Of a DNA stretch of 64,000 nucleotides, positions 1 through 9,790 are shown piece after piece. The DNA is from Anoplopoma fimbria (taxonomy: Eukaryota > Chordata > Actinopteri > Perciformes > Anoplopomatidae). The notes beneath the pieces are model-generated. The model saw only the letters and a list, made by a program, of their open reading frames with translations, was not told where the DNA came from and ran no database searches. Numbering within the stretch: position 1 is the first letter of the stretch; each line of letters starts with the position of its first letter. Position numbers and translations under genes: made by a program. Location of the stretch: assembly GCF_027596085.1 (NCBI RefSeq), contig NC_072467.1, positions 13,943,976 to 14,007,975 of the forward strand, written 5' to 3'.

Positions 1-1016
1 CAAAGGCCAACCCCTTTGTGCTTTAGAACGTAACCTCTGTGAGATAATCAGAAAATGACATTTTATTCTGCTGTTCCACTGCTTTGCTCTCTACCGACGC
101 TCTCTCTATCTTTTACTTTGAGCCAGAGAGAGGATGAAACGTTGAATGCAGCAACATGATACCCTTAAATATACATAAAGTCATACATTTAAAACAACAC
201 ATACATTTCAACAATAATTTATTTAAAAACAACATCAGCCTTTTTTCTTGTTCTTGTTTTTTTTGTTGCAAACTAACAAGGAGTAGGCAGATCCATATGC
301 GTACAGTGTAAATCCAAAATAACCAATTCACCTCATTCGCATGTTCTTTGAATGAGGGAGTAAACCGGGGAATACTTCACACTGGGAAGAACCAAAGCAT
401 GGCAATTAGAGGTTCCGACATTATTTTGTCACCGTTCAAATCCATCTGACCACTGAGCCACCGTGCTGCCCAGAGAGATGTCTAGCTGACCTTCACATTG
501 AAAAGAGATTTGGGAGGTGGGGGGACACGGACAGCAGTGAAGGAAGCTAAACACATAACAGGGAGAAAAGATTATTAAAGAAAAACCAACAGACCATTGT
601 TGCTATGCCTCATCCCAAGCTGCCGTTACAAAATAATGAATGTTAATGAAAGTTTGTGTGTGTGTGTTTGTGGCAGTCTCATGGTAACTTTTACATGCCT
701 CTTAATTCACACCCTTCTTTGCGTTGGTCTTCCTGATTGGCTGAAGCTGCAGAGGTGGCATTTTCTCTCTTTGCAGTAGGGCAGGCTTTTGCCGCTGGAG
801 GGCAGCAGGGCATCTGAGAGAAAAGTATTTATTTTTTAATACAACGATATTATTGAAAACTTGCCCTGATTGGCCCTGAATCCCAAGACCCGCACAGACC
901 ACCAGATACTATTATTTTTCTGGCAGATAAAGCTCAGTAGGGCGCTGGGGAGTATTACCACTCTAACCTCTGTTGTATGATAGACTAGCATTTTTGCTTT
1001 TTATTACCTATTTGGT
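1..1016. other. Gene-free stretch at left edge
   Basis: I see no supported exon or recognisable transposon here. The stretch is AT-rich with short homopolymer runs. It lies downstream of the minus-strand kinase gene, so it could hold that gene's 3' UTR, but I could not single out a polyadenylation site. Open frames here are short and have no family character. Confidence 0.5.
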
Positions 1017-1168
1017 CTACAAGCTATTTGTTTGACTTTGTTTTTTCACCGCTGTAACATCAGAGCAAGGAGGACAATCCGTCGGAGACGACGTGCAGCG
1101 ATAAAAGGAACAATCGTCAGCAACATTCTGTGCCTTCCCGTCCGATCTGCTGTTATCATAGTGTCTGT
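1017..1168 (-). CDS. Candidate last exon of the DYRK4-like gene
   Basis: A polypyrimidine run and CCGTCAG acceptor precede a frame in phase with exon 8, reading DRHYDNSRSDGKAQNVADD and ending KKQSQTNSL before a TAG stop. DYRK C-terminal tails are poorly conserved, so only phase, splice signals and position support it. It is about 0.9 kb downstream of exon 8. Confidence 0.35.
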
Positions 1169-2064
1169 CTGACGGACAAAAGTTCAGGATAGACAGCTGT
1201 AACAAGCTTCTTTTTTTCTGAAAAGATTTTCAACTTGAAGCACTCGGAGCGGTCGCATGAAAAAAAAAAGGTGGAGCGCTAGTCGGCAAACGCTCTCTCC
1301 TCATTGTGAACAATTGAAAAAAGACGCTGGCACTTGGAAAAAGAAACAGCAATTCGCTGCCGGATGTGTATGCTATTCGTCACACTAATCGCTGTTGTGG
1401 TAAATGTCATGACCCGTTTGCATTTTGCTGCTGTTGTTTGTTTCAGTGTGAAATTGTAACACGAAACGTTACAATTACATGCCACATACATTACAAATTT
1501 GTGTGACCTGACCTGCCCACCATATATTCTCAGAAGTCAGCTGTTGCTCAACCGACATGACATTTTCAGGAGAGGTGTCTTCCATTTGACATATTGAAAA
1601 ATTAACAAAAGGAGTTTATATGGGTTTTTTTTGCAAATTAGAATTAAGGACAAAAAAAAAATATCACCTCATCTGCCTATTTATTCATTTTGAAACCAAA
1701 AGTATTGAAAGCGAGCCGATAATTAGAGAATTGTTATGATGTCAGTGTCTTCAGATGGGCTGGGCGTTCTATGTTCCAACACTCTCTCATATAGGCAAAC
1801 GTTGGAAAAGAAATAGCTGAAATCAAAAGTGGTGAGGTAACAGCGTGTTTAATTTTTGACGGAATGCCCCCCAAAGCCGTATGATTCGTCCTCTGGGGAC
1901 CTTGAGTGACAAAGATGAATAAATTAATATGACATTCAATCCATCCTAGCTTTAGTTTTGGAGTTGCCCAGTCAGCCAACTGACAGATCAACAATACCAT
2001 TCCAAAAATTCAGCAGCGAAAAACATGAGGCCGATGTTTACTACATTACTGTGCGTTGACTCAC

Positions 2065-2171
2065 CCGATCTGGTTCTCCCAGCACTCATCACAGGTTTGG
2101 TCCTCTCTACCTTTCGAATCCACGGATGCTTTAAGGCCTCCTCTGGTGTAATGCGCTTTGTGGGATCATAT
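2065..2171 (-). CDS. dyrk4: DYRK4-like exon 8: subdomain XI
   Basis: After acceptor TTATTTAG the conserved frame reads YDPTKRITPEEALKHPWIRK, the last conserved helix of the CMGC kinase fold (DYRKs have a similar 'RMTP..AL+H.W'). It continues as VERTKPVMSAGRTRSG to donor GTGAGT in phase 1. The conserved frame needs two bases from exon 7, which the visible exon 7 donor does not supply. Confidence 0.66.
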
Positions 2172-2290
2172 CTAAATAATAACATTCATTATCAAGTGTT
2201 ATTGAAATTTATATAATATTAGCAGCATAATTCCACTGATTTATTGTTATAGTGCTGTAACTATGATTGTTTCTGAGGGAGTGCACTCAC

Positions 2291-2403
2291 TGAGGCAGCG
2301 TCAATAAAACGCAGAAAACAGGTTTTCTTAGTGTTCAGGTGTTGCACCAGAGTGGAGCGGTGGCACGCTATCTCTTTAATTCTCAAGGGGGTGCCATCAG
2401 AAT
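2291..2403 (-). CDS. dyrk4: DYRK4-like exon 7, loses frame at its 3' end
   Basis: In phase with exon 6 it reads YSDGTPLRIKEIACHRSTL and then KKTCFLRFIDAAS. The last part corresponds to the 'FLDFLRRCL' helix of DYRKs. The expected CLR just before the next exon's YDP appears one base out of frame. The only visible donor, GTGAGT, makes the junction read ATA TGA, a stop, so subdomain XI would be lost. Confidence 0.6.
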
Positions 2404-2514
2404 CTGCAAACCCATGACAAATTAGTTTATAAGCATGTTAATGTGAACATTATCACGTTTAAAAGTAGCCAAGAAAAGGTAAGTCTTTGAATGCTTTTTC
2501 TCACAAAAGAATAT

Positions 2515-2575
2515 GTCTCTCTTGGGCGCTTCCACCAGCAGCTTCATAGGAGGGACACCCAGCACCTAAAATAGT
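2515..2575 (-). CDS. dyrk4: DYRK4-like exon 6
   Basis: Sixty-one bases reading VLGVPPMKLLVEAPKRDIFF, which matches the 'CIMEVLGLPP...FF' stretch that follows the DYRK DMWSLGC helix. Acceptor TATTTTAG, donor GTGAGA, ends in phase 1. Confidence 0.66.
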
Positions 2576-2680
2576 TCACATTTAAACATTTGTAAAGGTG
2601 GCATCTTGGGTTATGAAATAAAACAGCAATGTAAACCTAAAAAAAAAAAAGAGAACGTTTCATTAGTCAAGAGATCTAAC

Positions 2681-2853
2681 CTTCATTATACAGCTGAACT
2701 GGTCCACCTTGTCATGTCCACGAAAGAGACAGCGGCCGAGGTGGAGCTCGGCCAACACACAGCCCAGGCTCCACATGTCCGTGGCCGGACCGCACCTTTT
2801 GCCGAGGAGCATCTCGGGAGACGAGTAGTTCTTAGTGTGGATGAGGGGCTGAT
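2681..2853 (-). CDS. dyrk4: DYRK4-like exon 5: activation segment end to DMWSLGC
   Basis: In phase with exon 4 it reads DQPLIHTKNYSSPEMLLGK, then ATDMWSLGCVLAELHLGR and DKVDQFSCIMK. The APE-like SPE and the DMWSLGC helix are intact. Alignment to the DYRK activation segment places Q and L where the YxY tyrosines should be. It ends in phase 0 with donor GTTAGA. Confidence 0.76.
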
Positions 2854-2975
2854 CTGCGGAGGGAGATGTAGGATAGGAAAATCAGTGTTTAAAATGGTCG
2901 TCTTTTTGCTAAGAAATCGAATATTATGCATATAGAAAAATGTCTCACTGTGAGGCGAAAATGATGTACACTCAC

Positions 2976-3060
2976 CTCTGGATTTCACAAAGTAGCTCCC
3001 TCCAAAGTCACCGACTGCTGTGTGCACGTCATTGTCCTTGTTGTGGACTAGTATGTTGTC
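2976..3060 (-). CDS. dyrk4: DYRK4-like exon 4: DFG motif
   Basis: This short exon follows DLKP in phase 0 and reads DNILVHNKDNDVHTAVGDFGGSYFVKSR. The DFG aspartate that binds magnesium is present. Known DYRKs have 'DFGSSC' here, so 'DFGGSYF' is divergent. Acceptor TTTATCAG and donor GTGAGT are canonical. It ends in phase 1. Confidence 0.72.
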
Positions 3061-3071
3061 CTGATAAAGAA

Positions 3072-3465
3072 CAACTATTACCAGTGTTGGAAAGTAACCT
3101 AGTACATGTACTCAAGTATTGTATTTAGTTCAAATTTTCTAGATAACTGTACTTTACTTAATTATTTCCATTTTTTGCTGCTCTGCACTATATTGATCCA
3201 AAATATAAATCAACTAACAAATCAAGACATATTATTAAAGAGTAAGATACCAAGCAGTATATAATGTAATTAGAATTAGCTCCGCTTTATCAGCTAATTG
3301 ATTAATCAACATAATCAAGTGATATATTATATATGATTCTGAAATGGGCCTTTCTGCATAGTGAGGACTTTTAGTACTAACTTACTTTTGGTGCTACTAC
3401 TTTTGTTTTCTTACTGAGGTAACATTTTTAAGTTGGGAGTTTGATTTGTAACAGTGTGTTATGCC
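3072..3465 (-). mobile_element. hAT-like non-autonomous repeat, 'GTACTCAAGTA' family
   Basis: Lies in the kinase intron. It begins with CCAGTGTTGGAAAGTAAC and contains gtactcaagtattgta, tgtactttactta and gaaatgggcctttctgcat. These are landmarks of a very common teleost terminal-inverted-repeat element whose ends read CAGTGxTGGAAAxAGTA. Related copies are at 27044 and 35806. Family assignment is from memory, and target duplications were not resolved. Confidence 0.5.
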
Positions 3466-4492
3466 ACCCCTCTAATTTTGTATCAATTTGAAGTTATTTA
3501 GTGTATTTTTGTTGTCATTTTGTGCCCCTTTGTGGACGTTTTTGTCTCTCTATCGTACTTTTGGATCTTTTTTTAGTCGTTATGTGTCATCTTTCAGTGA
3601 AATATTGCCAATTAAGCCTATGTCTGGTCGGTCCGTTCAGTAATCCCTTCTCGCCTGTAGTACACCATGCTAGTCAGTGTTTGGCTATTTAGTACTATGA
3701 TAGAGGTGCTAGATTTAAAGAAAATACAATTCAACAAATTCACAAAGAATGGATTGTGTCCGCTGATAGCACCACGGATTGCGCGTTACCGCTCTATCTG
3801 CCATGTGTCATGGTCTGATTCAACTTTTTAGGCCCCTTAATGGCAGAGAGATAAAGAAAAGGTTGTGGAGAGGCATTCATCAAAATGTCAGGGTAAGGAA
3901 TTTAAACGTGACAGAAAGAAACAGTATTCTGCCACGATCACTGGAACGTCTGGTTGTGACAACCCTTATGAATGTGCTTTGGTAACCACCAATTCTCTGA
4001 AGACACTAATATTTTAACCGTTGCTGTGTGGGGATATTTGCGCTGATCTTGGTGAATTGTACTGTTTTTGCATCAAGTTTGTGCATATTACCTTTTTTGA
4101 ATACGTGAAAAATAGCACAAGAGCACTGTAAGGGCACATTAAGAGGTGAATTTCACTTGTCTCATTTTGCACTTTTGCATTTTTGAAAATAAACACTTGC
4201 CATGAAAACAATTTATAAATTACACATAGACATTCTACATAGTTGCTTTAAGTGCAAAAAACACACTGACCTCCTGAAACTAAACTACAGTAAATGGAAC
4301 TGCTAAATGCATAATTGTTGAACAAAAAATGCATCTGTGTGTTTTGCATTTTCTGTCGTTATGGAATTACTTAACTTAACCTTCATTTTTCTGAAAAAGG
4401 GAAATTTTGCATAAGGGCAACTAAACATTAATTGGAAGACGTGTCACGGATATCCCCAAGGGGCGAGATTTTTCTGAAGCCATGGTTCCTAC

Positions 4493-4629
4493 CGGTTTGA
4501 GGTCGCCATGGACGATCCTCTTCTTTTTGAGCATCTGCAGACACTTCAGCACGTCTACGGCGTATTTTCTCACCTCTCTCACTGAAGCCCTGCTGGGTGG
4601 TCTCCTTTAAAGCTTTGTATAGATCCTTT
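4493..4629 (-). CDS. dyrk4: DYRK4-like exon 3: catalytic loop, internal frameshift
   Basis: The exon opens in frame as KDLYKALKETTQQGFS, then the conserved frame moves. VREVRKYAVDVLKCLQMLK and KKRIVHGDLKP (catalytic aspartate in HGD) are read one frame over. The exon is 137 bases. With the two carried bases the total is 1 modulo 3, although the exon should end in phase 0 after DLKP. That is consistent with a two-base loss (or one-base gain) near 4570. Donor GTAGGA follows CCG exactly. Confidence 0.7.
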
Positions 4630-4764
4630 CTGAAAATGAATGTGAGACACCTCCTTTACTTTTTAATCTCAATCAACCTGCGCTGCTAGTCACGATTCAT
4701 CCCAAAAACATTCATGGTATTTTCCCAATCTGCTCCGTAGCTGGCCTGCGTTTCCCCAACTTAC

Positions 4765-4905
4765 TCAAAGAGCTCAAAAGTAATGCAGAGGTGATTGCGG
4801 AAGTAGAAGTGCTTCTTCATGTGGACAATGTGGGCTGAGTTGTCTTTGTCGAGCTCTTGCAAGGTTTCTAAAATCTTCAACTCAGCCCTTCCCAGGCGAT
4901 GAACG
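4765..4905 (-). CDS. dyrk4: DYRK4-like exon 2: alpha-C helix to hinge
   Basis: The acceptor TTTTTCAG and donor GTAAGT are both good. Translation in phase with exon 1 gives VHRLGRAELKILETL (alpha-C glutamate), then KDNSAHIVHMKKHFYFRN and HLCITFELF. The strings 'LKILE', 'DKDN', 'HM', 'FYFRNH' and 'CITFEL' are strongly DYRK4-like. The exon ends in phase 2 and joins exon 3 in frame to read FELFEKDLYKALKE. Confidence 0.75.
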
Positions 4906-5166
4906 CTGAAAAACCATTGGACCACAGAGAATGATATGAACTCTGTAACCAAGTGGCTGCAGGTAAAAACTGTAGTATTAAAGTATTAAAGGCACCCTAT
5001 GGAGTTTCTGACAGTGTCACTAATCAACTGCTGGTGATGGTAACATGCCAGATGAAAAACTAGATATAAACATTAGTCCACCTGGTACTTCTAATTTTAC
5101 ACTGATGATTCTCACATATAAGATTTACCGATTTGTAATGTTTTTTGTGTGCTATACATTTGGTAC

Positions 5167-5402
5167 CTTTCTTTGCTTCGTATGACTTTGATCGCCACCA
5201 GTTCCATGGTCTTGTGGTCCATACATTTGAGGACCTGGCCAGAGTAGCCTGTGCCGATCACCTCGAGTATCTCAAAGCGGTAGGCCAAGTGGTCATTGAT
5301 GATCTGTGGATTAAAGGGTTGTAGCTTTATCAAACAGTTTACCATGAGGGGTTTGGTGCCACTTGGCATCGTACATGGATGCACGAGGTTCCCCTTCAGC
5401 AT
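5167..5402 (-). CDS. dyrk4: DYRK4-like exon 1 (first recognised): glycine loop and VAIK
   Basis: This exon encodes the start of the kinase domain. NDHLAYRFEILEVIGTG leads into the ATP loop GTGYSGQVLK, followed by DHKTMELVAIKVIR with the catalytic lysine. It ends at a GTACCA donor in phase 2 (AG|). ATG at 5402 is the upstream-most start in this frame but need not be the real initiator: DYRKs normally have a longer N-terminus with an NAPA box, which I do not find. More upstream exons may exist between here and the assembly gap. Confidence 0.72.
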
Positions 5403-5528
5403 TAGTTTTCAACGTGTCGGGGCGGTGACATTTGGGACAGATTGGACAATGTAAAATCAAGTTACATCAGCAACCTGTTTCGTGAAGAACGGCATGCTGT
5501 CATTCAAGGTATTGATTATTTCTTTACA

Positions 5529-5634
5529 GTTTAATTCAATTCAATTCAGTTTATTTTGTATAGCCCAAAATCACAAATTACAAATTTGCCTCAGAGGGCT
5601 TTACAATCTGTACACATGCGACATCCTCTGTCCC
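5529..5634 (-). mobile_element. 5'-truncated L2 LINE tail
   Basis: The sequence is the reverse complement of the last ~105 bases of the L2 copy at 17.5-24.0 kb. It carries the short (ATTCA)n end, the gtttattttgtatagccc block and the block ending in gacatcctctgtcc. Only the 3' end was inserted, as is usual for LINEs. It stops about 110 bases short of the assembly gap. Confidence 0.8.
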
Positions 5635-5746
5635 GGAACCCCTCCCAGTTTACTGTCCCATTAGTCTCTAGATTTTCCTAATCAAATTTCAAAGGAATCC
5701 GCTTAACCTTCTAGTAGGAGTTCCAAAAGATTGCATAAATGATTGG

Positions 5747-5846
5747 NNNNNNNNNNNNNNNNNNNNNNNNNNNNNNNNNNNNNNNNNNNNNNNNNNNNNN
5801 NNNNNNNNNNNNNNNNNNNNNNNNNNNNNNNNNNNNNNNNNNNNNN
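5747..5846. other. Assembly gap (100 N)
   Basis: A run of exactly 100 Ns, the conventional size for a gap of unknown length. Upstream exons of the minus-strand kinase, or the body of the gene ending at 7320, could be missing here. Confidence 0.98.
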
Positions 5847-7171
5847 TACAGTTAGTGTGGTATCTTCATGATTTTAGTAGCTTACAGAACTTCATTAGTA
5901 CCACTCTCTACCTGAACTGCTAGGGGCACTGTTAAAAAAAGAACAACCAAAGTCTTAATAAACGCTGCTTAATATTATATTGATTTATCAAGACATGCCA
6001 TAATGATGTAAGTGCTCTCATTTAATGAGAATAAACAAGGTTATTGCAAGGTGGAACATGTTTTAAATGCCATGGCTTATCTAGCCTTTGTACGTTGGTT
6101 TCATTTTAAATTATTTGTAAAATAATCCCCTAAAAACTCTTAAATAACAAAAAGTGTGTCGCTTGACACAAATCACGTGACTCTGAATCAACTAAATTTT
6201 TAGGCATCTTAATCTTCATCTTGTTGATTATCCGAGTCATGTTTATTTCAAAAACAGCCCTGCTGAGCTCCTCCCTCTTAGCCCGGACCCTTTACTCAAT
6301 TTTTGCAAGCGTTTTAGAGATGGCTCTGCAGAAAGAAAATAAGCAGATTATAAATAAAGATACTCATTATTTTTTGGATTCATTAAACCCATCAACATCA
6401 GTGTGGCCTTGTTGGAAAACGCAGCTCTTCCAGTGGACTTTTAATGCGTACCTCCGGGCCACACTGCCTGTGTGTGCCACATGTTTCATGTGTGTGATTT
6501 CCATACAGACAGGTCCTGTAAACCTGTGAGTTTAATGTTCCTCAGTGTAAACATAGAGCTCAGTATTTTCAGTGAATTGATGCATTCATTTTGATAAAGA
6601 AGACAAAGGATATACTGCAACTAAGAGAAAACTACAAGTTATTAAAACAATCTTAACTTTGACAACACAGGGGATGGGTATCATCAATATTTTATTGACA
6701 CTAGTACTCTTATCAATACACGTATAGGTTCTTGTTGATTTATTTTTCTAGAAAGAAAGACAATTAAGTCATAGTCACAGTAAATGCGCAGTCAAAAAAT
6801 GTTTGCCAAAATACTGCAATTCATACATACATCTTATGTAAAAAGGTTCTCTTCCACCTGATAGATATTATAAGAACAATACTTAAATAAATATCTAAAA
6901 ATAATAAATATCCCTCTTCTTTCTAAGGTTTGGATCCCTTTTAACTCAAATATCCTCAAGTATCCTTGGAGTCTGAGCCATTACCGTGTTTTGTTCTTAA
7001 AAGCAATTGGCTTAATAAAACCCTTCAAATGCAGCATGGGACCTACAATTATGTAAAATGGTGCAGAAAGAACCATTCCATGTCTTACTCTGTAAAGACA
7101 TCCAAATTATTCACTCAACCCTTTGCCTGGAAAAGTCTAAGTGATGACAAACCTGTGGAAATGTCTTTCAG
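5847..7171. other. Gene-free stretch after the gap
   Basis: AT-rich sequence with no exon I can support. A 102-codon plus-strand open frame at 6221-6529 has no family signal and no convincing splice context. Confidence 0.45.
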
Positions 7172-7320
7172 GTCAGTATTTTGTGGTGGAGGACGACATT
7201 CGCGAATTCACTCAGATGAAGGTGGACAAACGATTTCAAGGGATTTTGAACATGCTGCGACACTGCCAGCGCCTTCGAGAGCTCCGAGGGGGGGGCATCA
7301 TCCGCTACATGTTATTATGA
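7172..7320 (+). CDS. Unidentified terminal exon
   Basis: After the acceptor ATGTCTTTCAG the frame reads QYFVVEDDIREFTQMKVD, KRFQGILNMLRHCQRLREL and RGGGIIRYMLL, then TGA. The composition is charged and amphipathic, codon use looks coding, and the peptide is unlike any repeat in the window. I do not recognise the family. No upstream partner exon was found before the gap. A run of eight Gs lies in the RGGG codons, so a base error there would change the C-terminus. It could be the last exon of a gene mostly lost in the gap, or a relic. Confidence 0.4.
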
Positions 7321-7438
7321 ATGAACAAGACTTAACGAGATGGATTACCCTTCCTCTTGGCTTGTTTATAATTTTTTCAATTATGGTGAAATAATAGGCC
7401 AAAACAGTTTGTAAATTTGCATATTGCCTAATTAATTG

Positions 7439-7453
7439 TATTGAGACACGGTC

Positions 7454-7500
<47 letters not shown>

Positions 7501-7512
7501 CGTGTCTCAATA
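7439..7512. repeat. Perfect inverted repeat around an (AT)n tract
   Basis: Arms of 21 bases at 7439-7459 and 7492-7512 (tattgagacacggtctatata and its exact complement) enclose about 32 bases of alternating AT. The whole is self-complementary and could extrude as a cruciform. Confidence 0.9.
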
Positions 7513-8076
7513 TAGACTGCAAAGAGTGCCTCTGTGAGTCTACTCAAACTGTCATCTAAATATACACATTTAAAGATTTATCCATGGATAGTCTTTCATT
7601 TGCCACCTGTATGTGCTGATTTGCAGAAAATACTGTAATGTTTATACATGTATATATTGTTATGGGGTAAATGGTAAAGTGTGAAAAATATTCTTTGCAT
7701 TATATTGTTACTAGTGTTAACAACATTTTGTATTTTTAAGCTAAACAAAATAAATATCTAAACTAAGTTGCCTGTGGATGTATTCTTTTGAAATCCTTAT
7801 CCCCACTCACGTAAATACAATGTAGCATGCATGTTTATTCACAGTGATGATGTGGAAAATATGAGAAAAGATAAGATATAAAAAGAAAATGATTTTCAAT
7901 TTAAAGTTATGTATATTTTACTCTTTCTGATTACCAGAAGGTTGGCCTCAAAATGCAATCTTTTTTTAATGAAATAAGTTTTTTTTTGCAAGACAAATGT
8001 CATTTCTCAATATGTAGGAACTGTCATTTATTTAGATGAAGTTCATGTTGAAAAGGAAGTATTACCCATTACTCAC

Positions 8077-8146
8077 CAGTTGATTGTGTTCAAACTGAAT
8101 CCAACCTTCATGAGCTTCATTCCATCCTGCGTCTTTATGAAAACTG
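8077..8146 (-). CDS. Candidate orphan exon
   Basis: Minus-strand segment with acceptor GTGACACAG and donor GTGAGT, open in a frame reading AVFIKTQDGMKLMKVGF and SLNTIN. I do not recognise it. It may belong with the open frame at 8536-8931, about 0.4 kb upstream on the same strand. Confidence 0.22.
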
Positions 8147-8535
8147 CTGTGTCACACTATAGAGGGGAAATGCAGATCTTTGAGGCCAATGACACAAATA
8201 CTTTCTTTATAAGGATCCCTTAAATTATTTTTGAATAAGACCTATTGAGCAGGACATTTTCCAATATGATTAAACATGTCAGTGCTCTCCAGTGGACACA
8301 CTACGTATTGGCATCACTCTACATTTTTATATTTATATTTATATTCAACTGCTTTTCAATTGTTTTAAGGTTCTATTCAGGTTGCTCCTAGAATTAAATA
8401 TTTTATGTTTGCATTAGAAGTTTGTATAGTATTCACCTTGTTTAATTGGACAAAATAATCTCTGGAGCAGCCAGGTGGTTTTCAGAAGTCATATGATAAG
8501 TTAACTGGAGATCAGCTTTGTGTAGTCGAGGGGTT

Positions 8536-8931
8536 TCAGTTGACTGTAGTATACATACAACTGTATCTGGAAGTTCCAACTATTGGTGAGTCAGTATTGT
8601 GGTAAAACCACCATAAAGAGAAAGGAATGCCTAAACCAACTCTGCAAAGTCCTCTGAAAAGCACAAGTCTGTATAGATACAATAACATTTCTGAGTCAAC
8701 CAGCATCTCTGTGATTCCAAAATCTTTCAGAAATGGCACAGGAGTAAATCTCGTTAGAGTCACTAGACTTACCTATCCATATTTGGCAAAACGTTCCAAA
8801 TAAACATATCGTCCACATAACAACTTTGTGTATTTTGTTTCATCGTCGGTTGCAGATGGACTGGTGTTCACACGATCCGTTGCAACTATGTAAGACTTTT
8901 TAGGTTGGTCCAAATCCAGCCTCTTTGACAT
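8536..8931 (-). pseudogene. Unidentified minus-strand reading frame with one stop
   Basis: From ATG at 8931 the frame reads MSKRLDLDQPKKSYIVATD and then LLCGRYVYLERFAKYG, and hits TAG directly before a strong GTAAGT donor. The same frame continues afterwards as LVTLTRFTPVPFLKDFG and on to 8536. There is one interruption in about 130 codons. It may be a decayed gene or transposon fragment, or chance. No family was recognised. Confidence 0.22.
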
Positions 8932-9311
8932 TTTACTCAAGAACGTTATGCATTTTCCCACGTGTTGGTGTCTTCTTTGCTTTTTTTGGGGGGCAGTTTG
9001 CAATGGAAAATTTTAGCTGCATACTGTCACCTACCACACTGTGGTATGTATAACAGGATGTAGTTTACATTAGTCTGTTATACACTTTCCAGTCCTAATG
9101 CTAACTATACATATAACTAAGTTCTCTAAAAACTTATGATAGTTGTATGGTTTTTACATTTAATTGTTGTGTTACATGTGCTTTTATTAGTCCCACTCTA
9201 AGATATGCAATAGATGGCATCTGGGAAGAACAGGAACCTTATACAGACCAACTGAGACGACATCTTAACATTAAATATTTTACAGCAGGGATTTATCAAT
9301 TTTGACTATGT

Positions 9312-9445
9312 TGTAGCACCAAGATTCATTGATGGTAACACTGTCTCCTCTCGTCCAACCGGAGTCCTCTGCTCTGTCCTGTTGTTCGACAGTGGACTGC
9401 AGCGTAATCTGGCATGCCATGGTAGAGCCAGGTCTCTGTAAAGAT
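9312..9445 (-). mobile_element. LINE endonuclease fragment
   Basis: On the minus strand one frame reads TETWLYHGMPDYAAVHCR and, one frame over, VTINESWCYNI. These match the 'TETWL..IPD..' and 'GGG...N..WC.N' segments of LINE apurinic-type endonucleases (Rex1/CR1-like style). It is short and frameshifted, so this is an old fragment. Confidence 0.5.
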
Positions 9446-9549
9446 ATGTGCACAACAGTTGCAACCTCACTTTTGTGGGTTAGCCTGAAGTCTTATTTCA
9501 TCCACTTATTTTTACTCATTTTATTTTACAGACATTAGCCAGGTGTATG

Positions 9550-9785
9550 TTGGGTAGTTGCGCATGTAAAAAAATAAGTCATAGTATTTTAAAAAAAAGT
9601 CATGGTGAATTATGTTGGAAAAAGTTAGTTATAGTTTAGTATGTAAAAAAAAAAAAAAGTCACTTTAGTATGTCAAAAATATACATAGCATTGAATGTAA
9701 AAAAAAAAAAGTCATAATATAGTATGCTGAAAAAAGTGATGAAAAGCCAGCGCATACTATGTTGAAGAGTCTTTAAAAATATCAC
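9550..9785. repeat. Degenerate AT-rich minisatellite, left part
   Basis: Imperfect repeats of the type (a)n-gtcatagtatagtatgt recur through this stretch and resume at 10646. The array is interrupted by the L2 tail insertion between them. Confidence 0.7.
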
Positions 9786-9790
9786 ATGAT

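Larger units (their letters stand above)
1017..5402 (-). pseudogene. dyrk4: DYRK4-like dual-specificity kinase, frame-disrupted
   Basis: Minus-strand multi-exon gene for a DYRK-family protein kinase. Such enzymes autophosphorylate an activation-loop tyrosine and then act on Ser/Thr of substrates. In order I see: the glycine loop (GTGYSG), VAIK lysine, alpha-C glutamate (RAELKILE), the 'FRNHLCITFEL' hinge run typical of DYRK2/4, the catalytic loop IVHGDLKP, DFG, the SSPE motif, DMWSLGC and the subdomain XI run RITPEEALKHPW. Exon phases agree at five junctions: 1/2, 2/3, 4/5, 5/6 and 6/7. Two breaks are visible. Exon 3 changes frame between GFS and VRKYAV, as if two bases were lost. The exon 7/8 join gives an immediate stop, and the conserved CLRYDP run is one base out of frame. 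The DYRK YxY tyrosines are replaced (see findings). It may be a pseudogene, a fast-evolving gene or partly an assembly error. DYRK4 as the closest relative is from memory of the family. Confidence 0.62.

Noticed and set aside
1988..2185. Continuous minus frame extending the kinase C-terminus to 1988
   Set aside because: The part beyond 2065 follows a strong GTGAGT donor and reads into intron sequence (VNIGLMFFAAEFLEWYC). I end the exon at 2065.
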